Source of the DNA: Tetmemena sp. SeJ-2015
Taxonomy: Eukaryota > Ciliophora > Spirotrichea > Sporadotrichida > Oxytrichidae
Length of the DNA stretch: 64,000 nt
Direction: 5' to 3'
NCBI GenBank assembly: GCA_027382625.1
Contig: JAJKFJ010021899.1
Span: 1 to 64,000 of the forward strand
Shown here: piece by piece, positions 33,624-42,402 of the stretch
Position numbering within the stretch: position 1 is the first letter of the stretch
How the letters are laid out: each line of letters starts with the position of its first letter
Made by a program: the position numbers and the translations under genes
The notes under the pieces: generated by a model
The model's input: only the letters and a program-made list of their open reading frames with translations
What the model was told of the DNA's origin: nothing
Database searches by the model: none

Positions 33624-36365
33624 CAAGAGAAAAAGATTAGAGCTAAACTTGAAAAGGCTTTTAATGCTCTTGAAACAGGATATACCATGAGTATCTGAAA
33701 TATATAGATAACAAGCTCTACCAACATTTAATGGATAACTAAGTATCCCCGGAGCTATAACTAATGAGATGGAGAGAACTAATTTCTATAGAGAGTTCAA
33801 AATAGAGTACACTCTCATGTATTGGGATTTCATATTTGGAGGAATCGAATCTAAGCATAAGGCAGAACCAAAATCTAAGTCCTAAGAATTTCTGGCAATT
33901 GATGATGACCCTCTAGCTTTCCACGACTATCTTTGTTGGAATTTAAAAATTAAACATAAAAAATGACTTGCTAGAGAGTGATTTCAGTATGTGCTTCGCA
34001 CTTATGCTTAATTATCCCGAACCTAATGTACCAGAGAATTTAATGAAGTATGCGCTTAAGATAAGAGAGAAGATTTATTAAAAACTAGTGAGATAGAGTT
34101 CCAAAGACAAAAGTACTTTGATCTCATTTTATTTGAATCCTCTCACAGACAACAATTACTAAAAAAGAATTGAAAGGTATCTATAACTTTTATTGGAAAA
34201 TTATTAAAATTTGGAATAAACATAATGGAAACATCAGACTTTATTGAGTATCTATACTATCAAATGTCTTTATCATATCTTTAGCATCATTTATAATGTG
34301 ATATCTCTTATTTATAATTAATACTAATCATTTAGAACCCTCTTGGATTCTCGACTCTGAATAGAGACCGTTTCAAGTTGAACTTTATCGAGCAGTTTCA
34401 TGTGGATCAATACAAGGACTTGAGTTTTAAAGGAGACTTACTGAGAGCAGGTAGCAGGACGTTTTGCTGGAGACTATTCTTGGGCATCATTCCCGAAGAG
34501 AAGAATTTTGTAAAGTGGGTATAGAGTATAAGGAGTGAGAGACAAACTTTCTATAAAAAGTCAGATTTTTCTTTAACACAAAAAATAAAGACCTTGATCC
34601 TAAGATCTTCAATCCTTTAGAAGAAAGAAATAATAAGGAGAACAACCCTTGGAATAACATGTTTAAGGATAAGGAAATGAGAGAGCTAATTACACAAGAT
34701 ATTGATAGGACAATCTCTCATGTAAATTTGTGAGAGGTATGAATTTTTCTAGGAAAAGAAAGTTAAAGACATACTCATTGGCATCCTATTTGTTATACCT
34801 TATTTTTTTGTATTTCTGTGGGCGAAAGAAAATGAGATTATTTGAGGGATGAATGAACTGCTGGCAATAGTTGTGTTTGCCTATTTAAAAGTAGATTACG
34901 ATTACATGGATGCATAATTGTGATTAAAATTCAGATGACTTGATAGGATTTATTTTTGACTCAAGGCACACTTTTGCAGACATTTACTATACTTTCGATT
35001 GCATTTTGCAATATCAAAGTTGTTATACAAAGTTCAAAGACCATGACGAGCCCAAGAACCTAGACAAGAAACTAATTTTTGAGTGGAAGCAAAGAAGAGA
35101 CTACGAAGAGAATAATGTTAAAAAGGCTTATGAGCAAGAGAAGTCTAAGGTATTTATTTTAATGTGTGAATCTTCAATTATATTTTAGTCAGTGATTATG
35201 AAGAAGTGCAACAGAATATGCTAATATAATTTATAAGATGGCTCAGGTGTGTGTTAAGTAGAGAGTTCTTAATTATACTCATAAATTTAATATTGAAGAC
35301 TCAATACATAGGGATCTCTGAACGGAGGCTTAAACTCTGGTGCCAAATTAGTTTTTAGATAAAATTCCTTAAAGCAGTAAAGCACTACAAGTTTGAACTA
35401 GGAAGAGATGCTTCGGAAATAAAGGGATCAGACTAAAGCAGCAGCAAATAAATGGCTATTGCAATTATAGCACAAAGTAGACAATAAAGAGTTATCTAAA
35501 GCTATAACTGATCTGAGAGATGCAATAAATCTACTCAATCAAAATTGAAACATTGATATTTATAGATATGAAAGTTTTAATTTCCTAATATCTTCTTATC
35601 AATATTAAAATAGCAATCCTTTAGCAGCGCACGTTGAGAACAACACATAATTCAAGAAAATCCAGAGACAGCTTATAAGCAAGGGATGAGTCAATAAAGG
35701 TTATTCAGATTGATGCAGAGACAATTGCTTAAAATTCATTTGATCTACATTATCCTAATTATCTTTGTGTTGCTATGATTCTGAACATAAAAACTATCCA
35801 TAATTAGAGAAGATTAAAGAAATGTAAAACTATAACCCTAGTAAGAATAGCAATACGAAAAAAGTAGCAGATGTAATAGCAATCACAAACTTAAGATTAA
35901 TAATCAGCTTAGAATTAAAATTCCTCGAACAAAGGTGGACAAGGAAGCTCAATAAATCAACAATACTTGAATCCTCTCACTTATACATGCTATTTAATAA
36001 TTTCATCTCAGCAATTACTAAAACCTCAACTCAGGAATTGGAAACGGTCTTAGTTCAGCTCAAAATGCGGGCTTGAATAATCCTTATATGGTAGATTAGG
36101 TGGAAGGTGTCTAAAATCCCTACATAAATAAACAAGAGGAGGAGAAGACTTCCAAGTCAAAGTTTCCTTTCATCTCTCCATTGTCTAATTTTGTACAAAG
36201 AGATATTCTAGGATAGAAAAGTAAGGACGACAAAAAGAGGAATTCTTAACTCAATTATAATTATGGCTATGATGGTGCCATAGATCCCCTCAGATAATAT
36301 ATAAACAATTTATAAAGCAGCAGTCAGGAAACTAACGAATGTGGATAATTTCCTAGATGAGTTAT
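33624..36365 (+). CDS. Scrambled TBC-domain RabGAP (TBC1D5-like)
   Basis: Encodes a TBC Rab GTPase-activating domain, closest in pattern to TBC1D5. The germline order is not the coding order. The N-terminus starts at ATG 34225 (METSDFIEYL), passing LRAGSRTFCWRLFLGIIPEE, FNPLEERNNKENNPWNNMF...DKEMRELITQDIDRT, EKKVKDILIGILFVY and GMNELLAIVVFAY to about 35142. It continues at 33624-33772 (KLYQHLMDNQVSPELQLMRW), jumps to 35236-35268 (RWLRCVLSREF), returns to 33789-about 34200 (EFKIEYTLMYWDFIFGGIES, NDLLESDFSMCFALMLNYPE) and ends with a low-complexity/helical C-terminus from about 35310 to about 36365. Pointers: CAAGAGAA, AGATGG and TAGAGAGTTC. The last junction, one in-frame TGA near 34850, and smaller interruptions are unresolved. 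Confidence 0.85.
33773..33788 (+). other. 16 bp spacer between non-consecutive MDSs of the TBC gene
   Basis: Lies between MDS 2 (ending in pointer AGATGG at 33767-33772) and MDS 4 (starting with pointer TAGAGAGTTC at 33789-33798). The coding MDS 3 that belongs here is 1.46 kb downstream. Confidence 0.85.
35236..35268 (+). other. 33 bp MDS 3 of the scrambled TBC gene
   Basis: Bounded by AGATGG (35236-35241) and TAGAGAGTTC (35259-35268). It encodes RWLRCVLSREF, matching the RW(V/I)RxLFxREF core of the TBC domain. Both boundary words recur at the partners, 33767-33772 and 33789-33798. Confidence 0.88.
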
Positions 36366-36532
36366 GGCACAAAGAACTAACCTTATGCAATATTAAAATT
36401 TAATATTAAAGCATTTATGATGATCTGAGAGAAAATTTGTAGGCTTTTTTCAATTATGAAATAATAGTAAAAGATTTCTGACTTAATTATATCTATTAGC
36501 TTTGCAAAATTTAAATAAAACTCACACTACAA

Positions 36533-37985
36533 ATGGAAAGCCTCCCATCTAAAGTGAATGCAAATTTCTTAGTCTCTGGTGAAAAGAACGAAGAAAGCGC
36601 CGAAATCATCACTGTTTCCAGCGAAGATACTTTGGTAAAAAAGCTAAAGACTCATTTGGCAGTATTCAGTGGTTTGTTGCTAGTCAAGCTGGGATCTGAA
36701 GTGGGTGCACTTGAACAAGATGAAGTATGGTTTGACTTAAGAGATCTCAAGAAGAGCTTGGAAGAAGTCAAGGACGAAGCTGAAAGAGTTAAAGATGTTG
36801 AGTAAGAATTGGAAATTACAGCTAATGCAGTTGTGAACTAAATAGTTTAATCTATAATTTTAACTTCATCAAGGGATACGACATAGCTGTAGTAGAACAA
36901 TCAAAAGCTTTTTCAGGAGTGAAAGCCTTCCATTGCTTCTCAAGGTTGTTGCAACTTAAAAGAATGGATGACCTATTTGATCTTAAAGCTCTCAAGAACT
37001 TAGTTTTTGAGAACCACCCGATTCTCATTTTGCATTTTATTACAATAAGAGTTAAATTGATGCATGATATTGGTGGCTCTGTTCTCTATAGAACTGATGC
37101 GAAAGTAGATGGAGACAGAAAAGTTGACTTTTAAGTGAGGAAGCATATCCACTATTTCAGACCTAGCAAAGACGTCTACCTCAAGTTCATTTGTGTCGTA
37201 GTTTACTTGTGTTTTAAATTTGCGAGCACCCCAGAGTGAAATTTGCCTTTTACACAAGCATCATGAGAAAGAATGTGCTTCCTCTCCTCATCAAATTATT
37301 TGAGTCTCCAGAGCTGCGCCACAGCAAATCAAAAGTATTTGAAATCCTTGACTAGGAGTATAACATCCCCGACCTCACTCCTGAAAGAGAGTCTTGGGCC
37401 AGAAAGAGACATCTTCCTAAAGTGTTTGAGAATTAAGAATATTCATATTTTTAAATTATGAAGAATGAAAAGGTGAAGAAGCTTAACTTTGGTTACCACA
37501 ACACCATCATATCCACCAAATTAGCAATACCTAAATTATAAACTTAAGATGATTGTAATGATAGTTGATACTGAACCTTAAAACTGCCTTGATCACGTTG
37601 AAAATAGTTTGATCGTCCCCTCCTACACCAAAGAAGCTTTAAAAATGCATATTTATTTACAAGTAAGCTGTTGAGAGACCTGAAACTGACAACAGTTTGG
37701 AGTTGCTTGCAGAGATGAAGAGTTTCTTAGGCAAACTTTTAGAGGAGGCAGACGATGTGCAAGAGTATTTAGCTGCTCATCCCAAGTACAGAGTCCCAGA
37801 GATGTTTATCAAGCCCAGATCAGTTCCTATCAAAGAAAACTAGCAGGAGTACATTCTTCCTCAAGAAAATATTATTCTATTTCTTCTTTTTTAAGAGGAA
37901 AAAAATGAAGAGTCTAAGAAAAGCGAAGATAGTAAGATAGAGGAGCTCAACAAAGCACTTATGCACACTCAAATTAATAATGATT
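36533..37985 (+). CDS. Unrecognised protein; gene contains an inverted MDS
   Basis: Starts at ATG 36533 (MESLPSKVNANFLVSGEKNE); an acidic helical region (LRDLKKSLEEVKDEAERVKD) follows. An IES (36836-36865) is removed to give VVNFIKGYDIAVVEQSK, then RLLQLKRMDDLFDLKA. The next coding piece is on the minus strand (37227 down to 37073: TQVNYDTNELEVDVFARSEIVDMLPHL, then a SIENRATNIM end). Plus-strand coding resumes at 37260 with MRKNVLPLLIKLFESPELR. Further segments: IVMIVDTEPQNCLDHVENSLIVPS, SLELLAEMKSFLGKLLEEADDVQEYL and a Lys/Glu-rich tail (EESKKSEDSKIEELNKAL) ending at TGA 37983-37985. Frame changes near 37530, 37660 and 37845 are unresolved. Function unknown. Confidence 0.6.
36836..36865 (+). 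other. IES (pointer AACT) in the inverted-MDS gene
   Basis: AACT at 36836-36839 and 36862-36865. Excising 26 bp gives ...NAVVNFIKGYDI... in one frame. Confidence 0.8.
37073..37227 (-). other. Inverted MDS
   Basis: A 155 bp coding piece in opposite orientation to the gene around it. One end: ATCATG read on the minus strand (CATGAT at 37073-37078) matches ATCATG at 37260-37265, where plus-strand coding resumes in phase (NIM|RKNV). Other end: GCTC on the minus strand (GAGC at 37224-37227) matches GCTC at 36988-36991 in phase. The ATCATG junction is well supported; the 4 bp GCTC pointer is tentative. Confidence 0.7.
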
Positions 37986-38116
37986 GACCCACAATGCAAC
38001 AAAATTTCTGCATAAATAACTTTTGATTGTATAGTTAAATTTATTGGCAAACTATCTAGGCTTTCATTTTATAAGTTAGAGCCAGCATTTTGTAATTTAT
38101 AATTAAAATCTAAGAA

Positions 38117-40179
38117 ATGACAGCAAATGAATGTGATTAAAAAATCCTGTGCGATAATTTAGAATTGACAAAGAGCATGTAGAGCAACATTAGCAACTTC
38201 TTTAAATAGCATTAAGTGTTTGAGCTTTTCCCTGATAATGCAAAGGTAATTTAATGATGGTTGTTTAAGTTGGTGTTTAGATTTTGATAATGAGTCATGA
38301 GTCAACTATTTAGCACTGCAAATGATCAATTTAACCTTTAAATTGATAATTTTTACTGCATTAACGCTATGGTGATTGAATAGAATGTGCATAGTTTTGG
38401 GGCTTGGGATTCAGATAACAAGCAACTTCTGGGAATGATTTCAATAAGAGATATGCTAGAAGTTGTAGTCTACCTCGCTTAAACTTTAAAAGAGGCTCTC
38501 TTGAAAGAACTACCAATATGGAATTAAACCCACACTGAATCAGCTGATAATTTGGGACAGTCTAGTTTAACAGAGAAGCAATTTATTCAGATCTACTTTG
38601 AAAAATACTTACAAATAAACCAGAGTACTTAGCAGCGAGGTATATACCCAATCACAGAGAGAAGAACTTTTAAAAGGATGGATAGTGGAATTCATCTCAG
38701 GCCTACAGGAGAGGCTGGATCTTAAGAAGGAGTCTCTAGTTCTAATTAAGTCGATTTTTCGATCCTGCCTAAAGTTCTTAGTAATTTGACCATACAAGAT
38801 TGGTTTTTAAAAATGCCTGAAGCAGTTCGTTTTAAGAAGATCAATGATTATAATGTTATTATATGAAGAGCTAACTGATCGCTTTTTCTATTGAGGACTC
38901 TATTTTTGACTTGGTGAATTTGATGAATAAGAAGGGGTTCAATCATGTAGGAATAATGAACAATTACGAGAGCCAGATCTAAGGATTCGTGACTTTCAAC
39001 GACATCATTCGATTCTTAGTGGATAACTATAATGGAGATTTAAGTTTCTTTGAGCAACCTCTTACTAGTTTAAATCAACTTTTATTTTTAAGTTTTACCC
39101 TGAACGTAAACGTGTTCCCATAGATTCCTAAACTTGTTTATGCGAAGGAGTCTGAGTCTCTGTTGAGTGTACTACTAAAAATGAGAGATAACAGGATATC
39201 ATGTTTACCGATAGAGAGGACTGTTTAACACTAAGTTGGTAAAGCAGGCACCTCAAATGAAGGTAGCCAAGGAAACTCCCCAAGCTTAGTGAGTGGGACT
39301 CGCACGATTGGAATTGCGTATCTGACGGACTTGATGTTTTTGTTTAGAGTTCCTGGCTGGTACAAGTATTTAAATGAACCAGTGCTGACTTTCATTACAG
39401 ACCTCAACGCTCTAGAGGAACCATAAACTGTTTACTTAAACTTTAATAAGTATTGGAAGACAATTTGATAGGAGGCCAAGGCCCAGATGCGCATATGTCT
39501 TTCTAAGAAGAAATTAAGGTGCAGGATTTCGATCTCTCATTAAATGATCAACATTCCAAAAAGTAGAAAAATAGCTCACCTCACAGAGACGGACTAGAAA
39601 AGAAAAATCAAAAGAGTCTACTTATAGATGATGATTAAAATTCTTATTCGAATTAGTTGCTAGTTATTAAAATGATTTCAATTCTGAGGAAGACAAAGAA
39701 GACTCGGATGAAGAGGACTACGAGGATGATGAGGAATACAAATTAGAAAAACAGAAACTCAAAGAAATGGCTCAGAAGATCAAACAACAAAATGTATCAT
39801 CTATCTCTTTACTATATTTATAAATGCTTAACTGCAGGCAGAGTAGAGACAAGATTCGAATATAAACTCTAACTAAATTGAAGGCGCGCCATCTTAACAC
39901 TTAAACCCAAGCTAGCATGTAAGCGACAGTGTGAATAGACTACAGAATTTAAGTAACTAGGATGTGGATATGGACCACTTGTTTGGACGAGTACTTGGAA
40001 TAGAGAGGGTGTTGCTAATGAAAAGGAATGACACTTTGAAAGATGTTATTGAGAAGATTTCTCTAATTCCCGAGAGTAAGTTAGTTTACATTGACGTGGA
40101 GGGAGATGGTTATCCTAAACTAAAGAACATCCTTTCTCTTACTGATTTGTTCAGGTACCTCGCCTCCCAACCTTAGTGA
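38117..40179 (+). CDS. AMPK gamma / SNF4-like CBS-domain protein
   Basis: Regulatory gamma-type subunit binding adenine nucleotides in CBS pairs and controlling a SNF1/AMPK kinase. Segments: ISNFFKQHQVFELFPDNAK (family-like N-terminus), a GT..AG intron at about 38246-38280, MVIEQNVHSFGAWDSDNKQLLGMISIRDMLEVVVYL (CBS1, 'aPLWD..GmlTitDfi'), SIEDSIFDLVNLMNKKGFNHVGIMNN...FVTFNDIIRFLV (CBS2), VLLKMRDNRISCLPIERTV with GIAYLTDLMFLF (CBS3), an acidic EEDKEDSDEEDYEDDEE insert, and VIEKISLIPESKLVYIDVE...LKNILSLTDLFRYL (CBS4). Stop TGA 40177-40179. It is longer than typical gamma subunits because of linkers. Several frame changes (about 38300, 38350, 38865, 39465, 39650) imply IESs. Confidence 0.82.
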
Positions 40180-40266
40180 TATATTTTTAATTTGTTGTTT
40201 TATTAACTTGTACTTTATAAATTGAATGGTTAGTTGAGAAATAGAAGATTTTAGATTATTTACAAA

Positions 40267-41632
40267 ATGGATAAAGAATAATTAGTGAGCTAATAAAATC
40301 ACAGGAAAAACTCAGCACTTCCAGAGTTAAAGGGCAGAGAACTCAAGCTAAACTCAGTCAAAAAGACTTCTAGGGTTAAGGCCTCTACAATAAAGAACAG
40401 GAAAGCCACTGCTACTACTTTTAAGAAAGTTATTTTGAATAGTTAAATTGATTGCTATAAAATAATTATAGAAAGTTACTGAAAAGTAAAAAGAGCAATC
40501 ATCTAAAGCCCACACTCTCAACCTTTCCGTAGATCCAGATGAACCCTTGCTAGATGAGTATTAAACTTATAGAATATTGCTGATAGGTGCAGAAAAAGCT
40601 GGAAAGTTAAACCATTTATTTATAAAATAGATTTAATTATCCTATAAAAGTCACAGATAATATCTGACTATACTCATCAGGCTGAGCCAGTACTTTTAAA
40701 TATAAAGAATCTGGATGATCCTCTGGATGGAATTTATGCCAAAGAAAAAGATGAATAGGATGAAGAGCATGACCCAAAATTTGACATCTTCATGACAACT
40801 ATGAACCTAGAGCTTGACCAAGAGATGAGTGAAATGCAAATCTTTGAAATGGCAGATTCGCAGATAGAAAACGTTAAGACAGTTTTAAAGCAAGTCGTAA
40901 ACGACAACAAATTTGATGGGGTGCTCTTTGTAGCAGCCAATAAAGAGTCTAATGGAGCATTTTTAAAGACATCAATTGAGTTCATCTCTGAGATATCTCA
41001 GTTTTAATAGTCATAGATTCTATATCTTGCTTTATTGTTTGCGTACTTGTAATTTCTTAAAATGCCTCCTTGTCATCTCAATATATAAGCCAAAATTTTA
41101 AAATTGATAGATCTCGCCATTCTTAATTACGAGGATCCATCAAATCATTAAAAATCATAGAGGGGCACAAGGATCTTCAACAAGTAAACTGATCCTATCA
41201 AAATATCTTTTTAATTATCCCCATATCCAAAATGCAGTCAAATTCGGACAAAACAATTTAAGATGGCCTACTCTAGAACAATTTATTTTTTTATCCTACC
41301 ACAGAAGTACAGTACTACAATCCAGAAAATATCTGGAATGATCAAATTGACTTCATCTTTCATCATTTAGTGCACCTGATTATAAAGAAAAGAGAAAAGG
41401 AATCTGAGACCTACTCTAAAACAGACAAATTAAAAAGATTGTTTCAAAGTGTGATAGAGTACTTCACTTAAATGGACAGACTGGACCGATATAACTTCTT
41501 CTTTTAGATACTTGTGGTTATCTAATTTGTAAGAAACTTATTCACAAGAGGTTGATGTATTTTATAGTTAGTGAGTTTAGTATAAGCTTTCTTGGGAATA
41601 AAGCTGACATTTATTATGAAAATAATAAATGA
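40267..41632 (+). CDS. P-loop NTPase (GTPase-like), Walker A split by an IES
   Basis: Starts at ATG 40267 with a basic N-terminus; intron about 40430-40472. YRILLIGAEKAGK is followed by an IES (40603-40651); removal gives a complete Walker A, GAEKAGKS. Then comes FDIFMTTMNLELDQEMSEMQIFEMADSQIENVKTVLKQVVNDNKFDGVLFVAANKES, compatible with the switch/NKxD part of a TRAFAC GTPase, although the NKES is a guess for the G4 motif. Downstream: LFFYPTTEVQYYNPENIWNDQIDFIFHHL and a C-terminus with a hydrophobic segment (FFFQILVVIQF); TGA 41630-41632. A frame change near 41020-41150 is unresolved. The family is not certain; AIG1/GIMAP-like or septin-like GTPases are possibilities. Confidence 0.6.
40603..40651 (+). 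other. IES inside a Walker A motif (pointer AAAGT)
   Basis: AAAGT at 40603-40607 and 40647-40651. Excising 44 bp turns GAEKAGKL... into GAEKAGKSQIISD and merges two open frames into one. Confidence 0.88.
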
Positions 41633-41641
41633 GTGATTGCT

Positions 41642-42297
41642 ATGGATTATTTGAGATTGCACATCCATTCTTAGGTTGAACTTTGGCTTTGCAACATCAA
41701 CAACTTCAATGGTTTCTTTTGCTTTTTCTCAGGCATCTTGGCCTACTATGCCTCCAAGTATAAAAACAAGGAGTATCTGGGAACTGTAAGCTAAATTGTA
41801 TATAATATTTGAAGTACCAACTGGGAGTTGTGATAAACTTACTGAGTAGTCTTTTCGCTCTTGGAGTAATGATATATATCAGATTGGATGTAGGTGATAT
41901 TCACTGCTTTAACCCTCTTTTAGAACAGTGAATAATACTTTGACGACGATGAGTCATTTATCTGGATAAATACAGCTCAGATCATAGTGAGTATTGGCTC
42001 TATTCTACTGTCTGTTCCTATAAGAAGGGACATGAAGAAACAATCGAGAGAGCAAATTTAAAAGTCAGTGGCCTAGAGTGCTTATGACGAGGGAGACGAA
42101 AGCGTGTTAGCTGTAGCGCCACTTAGCAGTTAAACACCCACTAATCTTAATAAGAATTAGCTAGAAACCAATGACCAGTAACATACGACTCAAGGAGGTT
42201 TCAAGGATAGTTTAGACATGAATGATCTATTCACTAACAGTATCAAATTAGAAAACAACTTCATTTTCAAAAGAAGAAGCCAACAAATTCAATAGTG
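41642..42297 (+). CDS. Multi-pass membrane protein, unrecognised
   Basis: From ATG 41642: MDYLRLHIHSQVELWLCNIN, then hydrophobic GFFCFFSGILAYYASKYKN, VVINLLSSLFALGVMIYIRLDVG, an acidic EQYFDDDESF loop, another hydrophobic AQIIVSIGSILLSVPI, and a polar, Gln/Asn-rich cytosolic tail. Ends at TGA 42295-42297. Three or four membrane spans. Two IESs are required (41777-41826 and 41911-41926). Family not recognised; about 190 residues after excision. Confidence 0.65.
41777..41826 (+). other. IES (pointer CTGGGA)
   Basis: CTGGGA at 41777-41782 and 41821-41826. Excising 44 bp joins KNKEYLG to VVINLL in frame. Confidence 0.88.
41911..41926 (+). other. Very short IES (pointer AAC, 13 bp)
   Basis: AAC at 41911-41913 and 41924-41926. 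Removing 13 bp joins GDIHCFN to SEQYFDDDE and corrects the frame. This is among the shortest inserts inferred here. Confidence 0.7.
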
Positions 42298-42402
42298 AAC
42301 GCTCTTATAATATTGAATCTTGCTATATATTTGATTATATTGAGTCTTATTTAGATGGAGGATGAAATGATTTTCTTAATTTTGAAATTAAATTAATCTA
42401 AA

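Noticed and set aside
36990..37257. Plus-strand ORF continuing through 37000-37257 as the coding frame
   Set aside because: Hydrophobic, unconserved-looking translation; the minus strand has clear coding character and matching inverted pointers.
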